From Cohnella kolymensis (GTDB taxonomy: Bacteria > Bacillota > Bacilli > Paenibacillales > Paenibacillaceae), in the NCBI RefSeq assembly GCF_000829465.1, contig NZ_JXAL01000001.1:620001-684000 (forward strand): DNA of 64,000 nt, read 5' to 3'. The notes beneath the pieces are model-generated. The model saw nothing but the letters and a program-made list of their open reading frames with translations, did no database searches and was not told the origin of the DNA. The position numbers and the translations under genes are program-made. Numbering within the stretch: position 1 is the stretch's first letter; each line of letters begins with the position of its first letter. This document shows, piece by piece, positions 1-8,635 of the stretch.

Positions 1-99
1 CGACTGATGAAACATGACCGGGCCGTGCTTCTCCTCAAGCAGGTTGATCAGCTCCAGAGCAGCATCCGTAGCCAGTACTTTGTGGACATCAGATGTCAT
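1..99 (-). CDS. DUF779 family protein (N-terminal part, cut by window edge)
   Basis: The minus strand encodes the first 33 residues of a protein beginning MTSDVHKVLATDAALELI and reaching EEKHGPVMFHQS at the window edge. This matches the N-terminus of DUF779, a small family repeatedly found beside NAD-dependent aldehyde dehydrogenases, where its job is unresolved. An AAGAGGCGG ribosome-binding site precedes the ATG, and the gene lies 13 bp downstream of the aldehyde dehydrogenase stop, so the two are probably one transcript. The rest of the gene lies outside the window. The family call rests on recognising the N-terminal pattern plus the context. Confidence 0.75.
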   Translation of the reverse strand, partial: MTSDVHKVLATDAALELINLLEEKHGPVMFHQS

Positions 100-112
100 G
101 GGAATCCGCCTC

Positions 113-1633
113 TTAGAAGAATCCCAGCGCGTCAGGGCTGTAGCTGACGAGCAGATTTTTGGTTTGCTGATAGTGGGAGAGCATCATTTTGTGGTTTTCG
201 CGGCCTATCCCTGAGTTTTTGTATCCTCCGAAGGCTGCATGCGCAGGGTAAGCATGATAGCAGTTGGTCCATACACGTCCGGCTTGGATACCGCGTCCCA
301 TACGGTATGCTGTGTTCATATCACGCGACCATACACCGGCCCCCAGTCCGTACAGAGTATCATTGGCGATGGCAAGCGCCTCTTCCTGATCCCTGAACGT
401 GGTAACAGCGACAACGGGGCCGAAAATTTCTTCCTGGAAAATCCTCATTTTGTTATGTCCTTTGAGAACAGTCGGCTGAATGTAGTAACCCTCGGAAAGT
501 TCGCCTTGAAGCGCAGTCCTTTCCCCGCCGATCAGGCACTCCGCGCCTTCTTGCTTGCCTATGCTGATATAGCTCATGATTTTTTCCATTTGCTCCGTGG
601 AAGCTTGCGCTCCGATCATCGTATCCGTATCCAGCGGATTTCCTTGTTTAATCGAAGCAACCCTTTTCAAAGCTCTTTCCATGAAAGAATCATAGATAGA
701 TTCCTGAATCAACGCGCGGGACGGACAGGTGCACACTTCCCCTTGATTCAGGGCAAACAGCACGAATCCCTCAATGGCTTTATTAAAGAAGGCATCATCT
801 TTCGCGATAACATCTTCAAAGAAAATGTTCGGCGATTTACCGCCCAGCTCCAGTGTCACCGGTATCAAGTTCTGTGAAGCATACTGCATGATCAGACGGC
901 CGGTCGTCGTTTCCCCGGTAAAGGCGATTTTCGAGATGCGACTGCTTGAGGCAAGCGGCTTTCCGGCTTCCAGTCCGAAGCCGTTCACGATATTCAACAC
1001 CCCGGGAGGAAGCAGGTCTTGGATCAGTTCAGCCAACACCAAGATGGAAGACGGCGTTTGTTCAGCCGGTTTCAGCACAACCGCATTGCCTGCGGCCAAC
1101 GCCGGGGCGAGCTTCCAAGTGGCCATAAGCAATGGGAAATTCCAAGGTATGATCTGTCCTACCACACCGAGCGGCTCGTGAAAATGATAGGCGACCGTAT
1201 TGTCGTCTATCTGGCTGAGCGATCCCTCTTGCGCGCGCACCGTGCCGGCAAAGTAACGGAAGTGGTCGATCGCAAGCGGAAGGTCTGCAGCCATCGTCTC
1301 TCGAACCGGCTTCCCGTTGTCCCAAGTTTCGGCAACCGCAAGCATTTCCAAATTCGCTTCCATGCGATCGGCGATTTTGTTCAGTATGACTGCGCGTTCA
1401 GCGGGTGAGGTGCGTCCCCAGGCGTCTTTGGCAGCATGAGCCGCATCTAGAGCCCGCTCGATATCTTCGGCCGTAGACCGGGGGATCTCGCAAAAAATAC
1501 GATTGTTTACCGGTGAAACGTTTTCAAAATACTCGCCCTTAACGGGTGCAACCCACTCGCCTCCGATGAAGTTCTCATACCTCTTCTTGAATGTGACTTT
1601 TGATCCGTCTTGCCCGGGTTGAGCATAGATCAT
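113..1633 (-). CDS. NAD(P)-dependent aldehyde dehydrogenase (AldB/ExaC-like)
   Basis: This is a full-length 506-residue ALDH-superfamily enzyme that oxidises an aldehyde to the acid with NAD(P). Visible signatures are [20 protein letters not shown] (cofactor fold), the catalytic general-base region LELGGKSPN and the nucleophilic cysteine in [13 protein letters not shown]. The double-cysteine active-site context and the DUF779 partner directly downstream are typical of acetaldehyde-type dehydrogenases of the AldB/ExaC group. GAGGAGG precedes the ATG. Acetaldehyde or a short-chain aldehyde is the likely substrate, but specificity cannot be read from the sequence. Confidence 0.9.
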   Translation of the reverse strand: MIYAQPGQDGSKVTFKKRYENFIGGEWVAPVKGEYFENVSPVNNRIFCEIPRSTAEDIERALDAAHAAKDAWGRTSPAERAVILNKIADRMEANLEMLAVAETWDNGKPVRETMAADLPLAIDHFRYFAGTVRAQEGSLSQIDDNTVAYHFHEPLGVVGQIIPWNFPLLMATWKLAPALAAGNAVVLKPAEQTPSSILVLAELIQDLLPPGVLNIVNGFGLEAGKPLASSSRISKIAFTGETTTGRLIMQYASQNLIPVTLELGGKSPNIFFEDVIAKDDAFFNKAIEGFVLFALNQGEVCTCPSRALIQESIYDSFMERALKRVASIKQGNPLDTDTMIGAQASTEQMEKIMSYISIGKQEGAECLIGGERTALQGELSEGYYIQPTVLKGHNKMRIFQEEIFGPVVAVTTFRDQEEALAIANDTLYGLGAGVWSRDMNTAYRMGRGIQAGRVWTNCYHAYPAHAAFGGYKNSGIGRENHKMMLSHYQQTKNLLVSYSPDALGFF

Positions 1634-1744
1634 ATACCGCCAGCCTCCTCAAAATAGACTTCATAATATATGTACACTCTATTTCTATAAAAAATGCAGA
1701 AAAAATGGATACTGAGAGACTTTCATTTTTGCGAATTTTTATGC

Positions 1745-1777
1745 ACAAAAAAGAAGAATGCACATTCGCATTCTTCT
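1745..1777 (-). terminator. Rho-independent terminator of the thioesterase gene
   Basis: A perfect 10-bp stem (AGAAGAATGC / GCATTCTTCT) with a 6-nt loop is followed on the minus strand by a run of Ts. It lies 20 bp past the stop of the minus-strand thioesterase gene. Confidence 0.85.
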
Positions 1778-1797
1778 AAGATTTTCGAACCTGCGTC

Positions 1798-2310
1798 TTA
1801 CTCCCAAGGATAGCTCTTTACCAGATGATCGGCAAATTTCTTGCTTTCTTCCCTGCGGCTTTTTCTCAATTGCTTACGATATTCAGCGGTTTCGTATAAT
1901 ACCTTCTCCTCTTCGCTCTCTGGCACGATTTCGGGCACGGGGACCGGCTTATTTTGTTCATCCAGCCCGACAAAGGTAAGAAAGGAGGTTGCTGCGATTT
2001 TCCGTTCCCCGCTTAATAAATCTTCCTTGATCACTTTGACGAAGACCTCCATGGAAGTCGTACCCGTTCTCGTCACATAGGATTCCAATGCTACGGCATC
2101 GGTGGGCCTGATCGGCTGCAGGAAATCCACGGAGTCCGTAGAAGCCGTAACCGCGGTTACGCGGCATAGTTTGGTAGCCGATATGGAAGCGATATTGTCG
2201 ATATCAGACATGAGTTTACCGCCGAACAACGTTTCATGATTATTCACATCTGTCGGGAAAACTCGCAATATTTTAAAACACCGGGTTTCTTTTGCGTACA
2301 TCTTGCTCAT
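1798..2310 (-). CDS. ykhA: Acyl-CoA thioesterase, YkhA-type hotdog
   Basis: A 170-residue hotdog-fold acyl-CoA hydrolase, similar in size and sequence pattern to B. subtilis YkhA. The segment NNHETLFGGKLMSDIDNIA contains the conserved N-H-x-x-x-F-G-G active-site motif of the acyl-CoA thioester hydrolase family. The C-terminal tail is charged and helical. An upstream ATG exists, but I chose ATG at 2310 because an AAGTGGTG ribosome-binding site sits before it and the family starts here. It is monocistronic, with a terminator on the far side. The likely role is hydrolysis of fatty acyl-CoA. Confidence 0.88.
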   Translation of the reverse strand: MSKMYAKETRCFKILRVFPTDVNNHETLFGGKLMSDIDNIASISATKLCRVTAVTASTDSVDFLQPIRPTDAVALESYVTRTGTTSMEVFVKVIKEDLLSGERKIAATSFLTFVGLDEQNKPVPVPEIVPESEEEKVLYETAEYRKQLRKSRREESKKFADHLVKSYPWE

Positions 2311-2385
2311 ATTCACACCACTTTCCGATAATTGGCATTCGCTTCGAACATTTTTCCCTCTTCGGTATTGCATTATGCTTATAAA

Positions 2386-2412
2386 GAAAAAAGCCGGTCT
2401 ATCAGACCGACT
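2386..2412 (-). terminator. Rho-independent terminator after the ArsB/NhaD permease
   Basis: AAGTCGGTCTGATAGACCGG folds into a stem of about 8 bp followed by CTTTTTT on the minus strand. It lies 23 bp past the permease stop and is the first good terminator below the acid-sugar operon. Confidence 0.85.
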
Positions 2413-2435
2413 TAACCAAATACATTAACAATTAA

Positions 2436-3719
2436 TCACATCAGATACCTTAAATAGATATAGATGCTCGACAGGACGATGGATATGAGCATTAACGGAA
2501 ACCCGTACTTGAGGAACTTAACGAACGTAATCGGGTATCCCTCTTTGGCGGACAGGCCGGCTGTGACCAGATTCGCACTCGCGCCGATCAGCGTTCCGTT
2601 GCCTCCCAGACAAGCTCCGAGAGCGAGACTCCACCATAGCGGCTCCAGGTTGCTCACGCCCATGTTGCCCATTTCCTGAATCAGAGGAATCATCGTCGCC
2701 ACAAAAGGGATGTTGTCCATGAATGCGGAGGCGATAGCGCTCATCCAGAGAATAAGCATCGAAGTTGCGACAAGGTTTCCGCCTGTCAGATCGATCGCTT
2801 GGACCGCTAAATCTCGGATAATACCGGTATCCACCAATGCTCCCACAAGTGTAAACAGACCTATGAAGAAGAAAATGGTGGTCCACTCTACTCGGGTCAA
2901 CGCTTCCTCCATTGTATGCTCGCCTGAGAGCAGCAAGAGCAGGAACGCGCCTGTAAGAGCAACGACAGAGGACTCGACATGCAGCACCTGATGCAGGAAA
3001 AAGCCTGCGATGGTCAATGCCAAAATAACCAAGCAGCGGATAAGCAGCGGACGGTCGGTAATTAAACCGCTCTGCTCCATTTCCATGATGCCCCGCTTAT
3101 TTTCCTCGTTTGTTTGCAGCTTTTTGCGAAACAGCAAAATGAAAAACGGAATATGGGCAGCCATGACCACAATTACAATGGGAGTCAAATTGTTGATGAA
3201 AGCCATAAACGTCAGCTCTTTCACTGCGCTGCCGATCATAATGTTCGGCGGATCTCCGATGAGTGTCGCTGTTCCGCCTATGTTGGAAGCCACAATTTGC
3301 GTAAATAAAAAGGGAAAAGGCTGTACCTTTAACTGACGGGCAAGGCTGAACGTTATGGGAACGATTAGCAGCACCGTGGTCACATTGTCCAGGAATGCCG
3401 AGACGACTGCAGTGATGACCGCCAATGAAACCATGATCCTCACCGGCTCGCCTTTGGCTCTTTTGGCAGCTGCAACGGCTATGTAACTGAAAAGGCCTGT
3501 TTTCGCGATGACATTCACGATGATCATCATCCCGATCAACAGTCCCAGCGTGTTGAAATCGATATGATGCTCGACGGCCGATTCCACATCAACAATACCC
3601 AATATAACGACCAACAGCGCGCCCAGCATCGCCAAGATCGTACGGTGAACCTTTTCCGCAATAATCATTCCGTAGGTGAACAAAAAGACGGCCAACGCCA
3701 ACCAAGCCTGCTGTTCCAT
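2436..3719 (-). CDS. ArsB/NhaD-family anion permease
   Basis: A 427-residue integral membrane protein with about 10-12 hydrophobic segments, of the ArsB/NhaD (ion transporter) superfamily. The two inverted halves show the typical paired motifs: FLDNVTTVLLIVP with GGTATLIGDPPNIMIG in the first half, and FMDNIPFVATMIPL with GGNGTLIGASANLV in the second. Members export arsenite or exchange sodium or carry organic anions, and this subgroup is not assigned. GAGGAGG precedes the ATG. It lies 58 bp after the aldolase gene with no terminator between, so it may be the last gene of the acid-sugar operon. In that case an organic-anion role would be more attractive than arsenite, which is inference. Confidence 0.82.
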   Translation of the reverse strand: MEQQAWLALAVFLFTYGMIIAEKVHRTILAMLGALLVVILGIVDVESAVEHHIDFNTLGLLIGMMIIVNVIAKTGLFSYIAVAAAKRAKGEPVRIMVSLAVITAVVSAFLDNVTTVLLIVPITFSLARQLKVQPFPFLFTQIVASNIGGTATLIGDPPNIMIGSAVKELTFMAFINNLTPIVIVVMAAHIPFFILLFRKKLQTNEENKRGIMEMEQSGLITDRPLLIRCLVILALTIAGFFLHQVLHVESSVVALTGAFLLLLLSGEHTMEEALTRVEWTTIFFFIGLFTLVGALVDTGIIRDLAVQAIDLTGGNLVATSMLILWMSAIASAFMDNIPFVATMIPLIQEMGNMGVSNLEPLWWSLALGACLGGNGTLIGASANLVTAGLSAKEGYPITFVKFLKYGFPLMLISIVLSSIYIYLRYLM

Positions 3720-3777
3720 AGGTCCTCCTCGCGTAAAGCGTGCTATCAGGATTTGTCTCTCTTATAAGAAGTATAAC

Positions 3778-4440
3778 TTATATGTTCCAATTTCTTCTCG
3801 GTTTGTAGCCGGCTCTATCAAGAAAATCACGTTCCTTTTCCACGGATAGACCAGAAATAGGGATATTGGCAGACTTCGATACGATTAGCATTTTACAGGC
3901 CATTTCTAATGTTTGCAGTGCCATACGCGCTTCTTTGATGGAAGTATCGTATACGAGAACGCCGTGATTTTCAAGCAGCAGGATGTTTGCCGATTTCGCT
4001 TTCTCGCGCACACCTTCGCCAAGCGCCTCGCTGCCCGGATGATAGTACGGCACTCGTTCTACCTTTTCGAGATAATACATCGTCTCAACGAACCAGTTCG
4101 TTGGGATTTCGATCTTGGAGCTGGCAACCAACGTGCTGTAAAACGGGGATGCATGCAAAACGGCACCGATTTCCGGCCGGTTCTCGTAAACAGCTTTATG
4201 CATCGGCGTTTCCTTGGAAGGTTTCCGAGCTGCCGAGCCATACGACTTGCCGTCCAGATCGCATTCAATCAGATCTTCATCGTCCAGTTCACCTAGAAAT
4301 GTGCCGCTTGCGGTAATAAGATAGCGATCCCCTTCCGTGCGGGCGCTGATATTTCCGGCATTTCCCCAAGCAAGCTCGTATTCCATCATATACTTTCCGG
4401 TATGCTGCAGCTCTTTCCGAACGGTCTCTATATTAGGCAT
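3778..4440 (-). CDS. Class II aldolase/adducin-family lyase
   Basis: A 220-residue member of the class II aldolase/adducin family (FucA, AraD, OtnC relatives). Visible motifs are GNAGNISAR (phosphate loop), TASG, the catalytic acid in KETPMHKAVYENRP, and a metal-binding histidine region AVLHASPFYST, with a further histidine in ENHGVLVYD. In the FucA type the metal site reads H-x-H; here it reads H-A-S, so one expected zinc ligand is absent or displaced. GGAGG precedes the ATG. It lies downstream of dctM after a hairpin. In context it should cleave or decarboxylate a phosphorylated 3-keto sugar acid, as OtnC does for 3-oxo-tetronate-4-phosphate, but the substrate is not proven. Confidence 0.82.
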   Translation of the reverse strand: MPNIETVRKELQHTGKYMMEYELAWGNAGNISARTEGDRYLITASGTFLGELDDEDLIECDLDGKSYGSAARKPSKETPMHKAVYENRPEIGAVLHASPFYSTLVASSKIEIPTNWFVETMYYLEKVERVPYYHPGSEALGEGVREKAKSANILLLENHGVLVYDTSIKEARMALQTLEMACKMLIVSKSANIPISGLSVEKERDFLDRAGYKPRRNWNI

Positions 4441-4479
4441 ATTTTATTTTTCCTCCGTTCTGTGATGGGCCCCGACAAA

Positions 4480-4505
4480 CGGAAAGGCCGCATCGCGGCC
4501 ATCCG
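4480..4505 (-). other. Intercistronic hairpin between dctM and the aldolase gene
   Basis: CGGATGGCCGCGATGCGGCC pairs with itself (GGCCGC/GCGGCC plus an outer CGGA/TCCG). No strong T-run follows, so mRNA stabilisation or partial attenuation is likelier than full termination. Confidence 0.55.
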
Positions 4506-4522
4506 TAGCAGAACAAAGTCTC

Positions 4523-5797
4523 TTATTTTAGAAGGTTCGGAAGAAACATAGTGATTTGCGGGATATAAGTGATGAGCAATAAGGTAAGCAGGAGTACCAG
4601 ATAAAAAGGTAACATCCCTCTTGTGATCTGCAGCAGGTTGATTTTCGCAAGTGAAGACGAGATGAACAAATTGATCCCGAGCGGCGGCGTACACATACCC
4701 AGCGCCAGGTTGACGATCATAATGATCCCGAAGTGAACCGGATCGATTCCTAGAGCTACCGCAACAGGCACAAGCAGCGGCGCCAAAATAATGATCGAAG
4801 CATTGGTTTCCATGAACATCCCTACAACCAGCAAGAACAAATTGACGAGAAGCAGGAACACCATCGGGTTGTCGGATATGCCCATGAAGAAGTTTGCAAC
4901 ATCCTGCGGGATGCCTTCACGCGTTAAGATCCAACCGAACAAACCGGCACTGGCAAGGATGAACATGATGGCCGAGGTTGTGACAACGGATGAGGTCAAA
5001 ATATTCATGATTTGCGTAATTTTGATTTCCCGATAGATCAGCATGCCGACGATAATGGCGTAAGCCACCGCTACTCCGGCTGCTTCAGTAGGTGTGAAGA
5101 AACCTCCGTAGATCCCGCCTAGAATGATAATCGGCATAAGCAGTGCAAAGAAAGAGTCCTTGAATGTCTTCCACAATTCTGCTCCGGATTTGCGTGTTTC
5201 TTTGGCATAGCCGCGCTTCTTAGCGATGATAAACACCGTAATGATCAAAGATAATCCGATTAATACGCCAGGTATGAAGCCCGCCATAAACAGATCGCCG
5301 ATCGACGTTTCCGTTGATATCCCGTACAGGATGAGCGGAATACTAGGCGGAATGATAACACCGAGTTCGCCGGAAGCTGATTGAACCGCACCGGCAAAAT
5401 TGCGATGATAGCCGCGGGCGATCATGGCCGGAATCAAGATACTGCCCAAGGCTGCAGTCGTTGCTGCGCTGGATCCCGAGATCGCCGCGAAGAACATCGA
5501 TGTAACGACCGTAACGATTGCCAATCCGCCGGAAAAGTGACCGGTCAGCGCATTGGCAAATGCAACGAGTCTCTTGGAAATGCCGCCGTACTCCATGAGT
5601 ATACCTGCCAGGACGAAGAACGGAATCGACATAAGCGGGAATGAATCGAGCGAAGTGAAAGAACGCTGCACTAATACGATGAGCGGTGTTCCGCCATCCC
5701 ACCAAATCGCAACAGCTGCTGCGAGGCCCATCGAGATTGCAATAGGCACCCCAAGTGCAAACAACAATAGGAGAACTCCGAAAAGTATGATACCCAT
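4523..5797 (-). CDS. dctM: TRAP transporter large membrane subunit (DctM)
   Basis: A 424-residue, very hydrophobic protein of the TRAP large permease family. It starts MGIILFGVLLLLFALGVPIA and carries the family segments SIPFFVLAGILMEYGGIS, AAISGSSAATTAALGSI and GELGVIIPPSIPLILYG. It forms the sodium-driven channel for the periplasmic-type receptor DctP together with DctQ. Its start codon shares one base with the dctQ stop (TAATG), so translation is coupled. In this operon the cargo should be a sugar acid. Confidence 0.95.
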   Translation of the reverse strand: MGIILFGVLLLLFALGVPIAISMGLAAAVAIWWDGGTPLIVLVQRSFTSLDSFPLMSIPFFVLAGILMEYGGISKRLVAFANALTGHFSGGLAIVTVVTSMFFAAISGSSAATTAALGSILIPAMIARGYHRNFAGAVQSASGELGVIIPPSIPLILYGISTETSIGDLFMAGFIPGVLIGLSLIITVFIIAKKRGYAKETRKSGAELWKTFKDSFFALLMPIIILGGIYGGFFTPTEAAGVAVAYAIIVGMLIYREIKITQIMNILTSSVVTTSAIMFILASAGLFGWILTREGIPQDVANFFMGISDNPMVFLLLVNLFLLVVGMFMETNASIIILAPLLVPVAVALGIDPVHFGIIMIVNLALGMCTPPLGINLFISSSLAKINLLQITRGMLPFYLVLLLTLLLITYIPQITMFLPNLLK

Positions 5798-6321
5798 TAC
5801 AGCTGTTCCCCCGCTTTCAGTGCTTCCGCAACTTCAGATGTTTCAATATCATCTTTAGTCAGAAAGTCAATAATGACGGCGATAGCGTTGACAATCATCA
5901 GTGCGGCGCCGATTGGAATGGCCATATAGGCATAATCCATTTCAAGGCCGAGACTCGGCGAATGCTGCCTTTTTACGATTTCAAGCATATCCATACCTTT
6001 TACGAGTAAAAGAATGAAAAATACAATGGAGATCAGCATAACCAAAACTCTCAGAAACTTGCGCACCTTCGGTTTCACTGTCTCAAGCAGGACCTCGATT
6101 GCGATCATTCTGTGATTGCGCAGAGCTAGAGGAGCGCCCAGAAACACTGTGTATACCATCAAATATCTTGCAGCTTCCTCAGACCAAGTCAGCGGGTTCT
6201 CTAGTACGAATCTGCAGATTACTTGAACGACAATCAGAATAGACATCGCGCCTAACATCAGGCCTACCAAGATGCCCACCAACTTGTTCAAGAAGTCTAT
6301 TCCTTTCATAACTGGCTGCAT
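5797..6321 (-). CDS. dctQ: TRAP transporter small membrane subunit (DctQ)
   Basis: A 174-residue protein with four hydrophobic helices. RFVLENPLTWSEEAARYLMV is the DctQ signature, and GAPLALRNHRMIAIEVL follows it. I chose ATG at 6321 because GGAGG lies eight bases upstream; a longer frame to 6390 has no ribosome-binding site and would run into the dctP-side hairpin. Coupled to dctM by a one-base overlap. Confidence 0.92.
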   Translation of the reverse strand: MQPVMKGIDFLNKLVGILVGLMLGAMSILIVVQVICRFVLENPLTWSEEAARYLMVYTVFLGAPLALRNHRMIAIEVLLETVKPKVRKFLRVLVMLISIVFFILLLVKGMDMLEIVKRQHSPSLGLEMDYAYMAIPIGAALMIVNAIAVIIDFLTKDDIETSEVAEALKAGEQL

Positions 6322-6371
6322 GCCGGTTATCCTCCTCTGGCGACGTAAATTACGTCCCGGTTGGTAAAACA

Positions 6372-6419
6372 GGAAGGCCGGTGTCCGCATGAAGACAGTC
6401 CCGCGAGCACCGGCCTTCC
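6372..6419 (-). other. Intercistronic hairpin after dctP
   Basis: A perfect 12-bp stem (GGAAGGCCGGTG / CACCGGCCTTCC) sits between the dctP stop and the dctQ start, followed on the minus strand by the weak run TGTTTTACC. Such hairpins behind binding-protein genes commonly raise the level of the binding protein over the permease by stabilising its mRNA or causing partial termination. Confidence 0.7.
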
Positions 6420-6433
6420 ATTACATTCTTTGC

Positions 6434-7468
6434 TTATTTTGTATTTATGATGCTGTCATACAGCTCCTGGCCGTATTTCTTGGCAAATTCGGCATGAACC
6501 GTTTTTGCTTTCTCGGCAAATGGCGCAGTATCCAGTTCTACAACTTCCATGCCGGAATCCTTAAGCGTCTTCAGCAATTCTTCTTCGTTTTTAGCTACCA
6601 GATCATTTTCGAATTGAGTTGCCTCTTTAGCTGCTTCCTCTACCGCCTTCTGTTGATCCGGGGAGAGCTTTTGATACGTCATATCGCTCATCGTCAACAA
6701 CACGTAACCGTATACATGATTGGTAAGCATCAGGTGTGATTGAACTTCTTGGATTTTATTGCTGGCGATTAGAGCAAATGGATTTTCTTGTGCGTCGATT
6801 ACGCCGGTTTGCAGGGATGAATAAACTTCGCCGAACGCCATCGGCGTCGGGGAAGCGCCCATCGCTTTCCATGCGGCAATGGAAGCGGGAATTTCAGGTA
6901 CACGGATTTTTAAACCTTTCAGGTCTTCGACTTTTTCGATTTTTTTGTTAGCCGTCAATTCGCGAGGACCTCTGACCCAGAACTCAAGGCCGCGAACCTG
7001 TGCGTTATCCAGCAGATCTTTTTTCAACTTCGTACCTACATCACCGTAGAGCACTTTTTCCAGATGGTCTTTGTCACGGAACAAGTAAGGGAGCTCCAGA
7101 ATCGAGTAAGGCTCATAGAAGTTGGATAGAACGCCGGCTACGAGTGCAAAATCAACGGAACCCATCTGCATGCCTTCAATCATGTCGCGGTCGTTACCAA
7201 GCGTGGAACTCGGATACACTTCAACCGTAACGCTGCCGTTGGACTTCTCTTTCACTAATTCAGCGAATTTCAATGCGCCTTTGTGCCAAGCATCGGATTC
7301 GCCTGTAATATGGCCGAGACGCAAAGTTACGTTCTTGCCCGTTCCGCCGGACGCAGCGGAACCGCCAGGTGCTGCGGAAGAACCGTTGTCTGGTTTACTG
7401 CTTCCACACGCGGCAACGCTTACAGCAAGCAATGCAGTCATGACTACACCGGTAATTTTCTTAAACAT
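6434..7468 (-). CDS. dctP: TRAP transporter solute-binding lipoprotein (DctP)
   Basis: A 344-residue DctP-type receptor. The N-terminus MFKKITGVVMTALLAVSVAA is followed by cysteine (lipobox VAAC), so it is a membrane-anchored lipoprotein. A Gly/Ser-rich linker comes next. The mature part contains the conserved FWVRGPRELTANKKI region and the ligand-binding stretch KGLKIRVPEIP, where an arginine normally contacts the carboxylate of the ligand. AGGAGG precedes the ATG. It is the substrate-capturing component for the operon, and the ligand is predicted to be a small sugar acid. Confidence 0.94.
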   Translation of the reverse strand: MFKKITGVVMTALLAVSVAACGSSKPDNGSSAAPGGSAASGGTGKNVTLRLGHITGESDAWHKGALKFAELVKEKSNGSVTVEVYPSSTLGNDRDMIEGMQMGSVDFALVAGVLSNFYEPYSILELPYLFRDKDHLEKVLYGDVGTKLKKDLLDNAQVRGLEFWVRGPRELTANKKIEKVEDLKGLKIRVPEIPASIAAWKAMGASPTPMAFGEVYSSLQTGVIDAQENPFALIASNKIQEVQSHLMLTNHVYGYVLLTMSDMTYQKLSPDQQKAVEEAAKEATQFENDLVAKNEEELLKTLKDSGMEVVELDTAPFAEKAKTVHAEFAKKYGQELYDSIINTK

Positions 7469-7519
7469 AGATAAAGCCTCCTAATTGGTTGTGTGCTCAT
7501 TTATCTCCCAAAGGCCTGG

Positions 7520-7550
7520 CCGGCTTCTCAGCGCAGCGGCTTGAAGCCGG
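7520..7550 (-). other. Intercistronic hairpin between dehydrogenase gene and dctP
   Basis: CCGGCTTC and GAAGCCGG form an 8-bp stem with a 15-nt loop in the 102-bp gap before dctP. There is no T-run, so it probably acts as an mRNA processing or stability element. Confidence 0.5.
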
Positions 7551-7570
7551 AACCATCCTCAGTGGACAGG

Positions 7571-8596
7571 TTATTCAAACGTGACGAGGACCTTAAGCGA
7601 AGAATCTTCTTTCTTGTCTACGAGCCGGAAGCCTTCAGCCGCTTGCTCGTACGGAAGTCTATGGGTAATGATGATGTCTTCTTTCACTGCTCCCGCAGCA
7701 ATCAGATCAATGGCGGTGATTGTGTCTTCGCGGTTATAGGTCATGCAGCCTACAATCTCTTTCTCCTGATTTTGCAGGTTGTGAATATCGAATGTCTGAT
7801 CGCCGTGGAACATAGCGATTGTAACAATACGTCCGCCCTTACGCAGCAGTTTAAGAGATTGATCGATAATGCCGGGAACCCCCGCAGCTACGAGCACCTT
7901 ATCGAATGTTCCGCCGATCAGCGCATTGGCTTCCTCTGTCCAATCCGGCTTGTTCATGATGTTCAGGGTGTGAGTCGCACCCATCTTCAGGGCGCTTTCC
8001 AGCGCATAATCCATTACATCAGTAACCAGCAGAGTCGTTGCGCCCGCTGCTTTAGCCGCCGCCATCGCAAGCAGGCCGATTGGTCCGGCGCCTAGAATTG
8101 CGACTTTGTCCCCGACTTGAATGCCGGCTTTGCGTACAGCATGAACGCCGACCGCAAAAGGCTCAACCAAAGCTCCCTGCTCGAAGTCCATTCCGTCCGG
8201 TAATTTGAATACCGTTTGTTCGGGCGTGGCGAAATACTCGGCCATTGTGCCGAACCACCCGCCGATACCGGGAGCACCGCGTTTTTCACAGTAATTGACC
8301 TTTCCGGACAAGCAGTATTCGCAGCTGCCGCATCCGGTTTGCGGTTCTACGGTTACCCGATCGCCAGGCTGAAACCGGGTGACGGATTGCCCCACTTTAA
8401 CGACTTCACCGGAAATCTCATGGCCGATAATGACCGGCGGCTTCCGGAAAGGATGGAGTCCTTTGTAAGTATGGAGATCCGATCCGCAAATACCGGCAAT
8501 TTTGACCTTGATCAACACGTCATTCGCTTTCAGTTCCGGTATCTCTACATCCTTGACGATGACTTTGTAGGCATCCTCTACATAAACGGCTTTCAC
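7571..8596 (-). CDS. Zinc-dependent alcohol/polyol dehydrogenase (MDR family)
   Basis: A 341-residue medium-chain dehydrogenase. The catalytic zinc ligands are in ICGSDLHTY and IIGHEISGEV; the structural zinc lobe is GCGSCEYCLSGKVNYC; the NAD fold is VAILGAGPIGLLAMAAAKA. It resembles sorbitol and threonine dehydrogenases. The frame can be extended 10 residues, but I prefer GTG at 8596 because GGGAGAGGA is spaced for it and MKAVYVED is the usual family start. In this operon it should oxidise a hydroxyl of the imported acid to a ketone before phosphorylation. That is inference from gene order. Confidence 0.88.
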   Translation of the reverse strand: MKAVYVEDAYKVIVKDVEIPELKANDVLIKVKIAGICGSDLHTYKGLHPFRKPPVIIGHEISGEVVKVGQSVTRFQPGDRVTVEPQTGCGSCEYCLSGKVNYCEKRGAPGIGGWFGTMAEYFATPEQTVFKLPDGMDFEQGALVEPFAVGVHAVRKAGIQVGDKVAILGAGPIGLLAMAAAKAAGATTLLVTDVMDYALESALKMGATHTLNIMNKPDWTEEANALIGGTFDKVLVAAGVPGIIDQSLKLLRKGGRIVTIAMFHGDQTFDIHNLQNQEKEIVGCMTYNREDTITAIDLIAAGAVKEDIIITHRLPYEQAAEGFRLVDKKEDSSLKVLVTFE

Positions 8597-8635
8597 TTGT
8601 TGTTCCTCTCCCATCTGTCTTTTCAAGCTGAGTCT

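Noticed and set aside
239-877. A 212-codon plus-strand frame
   Set aside because: It is the antisense shadow of the aldehyde dehydrogenase, with no start signal or domain.
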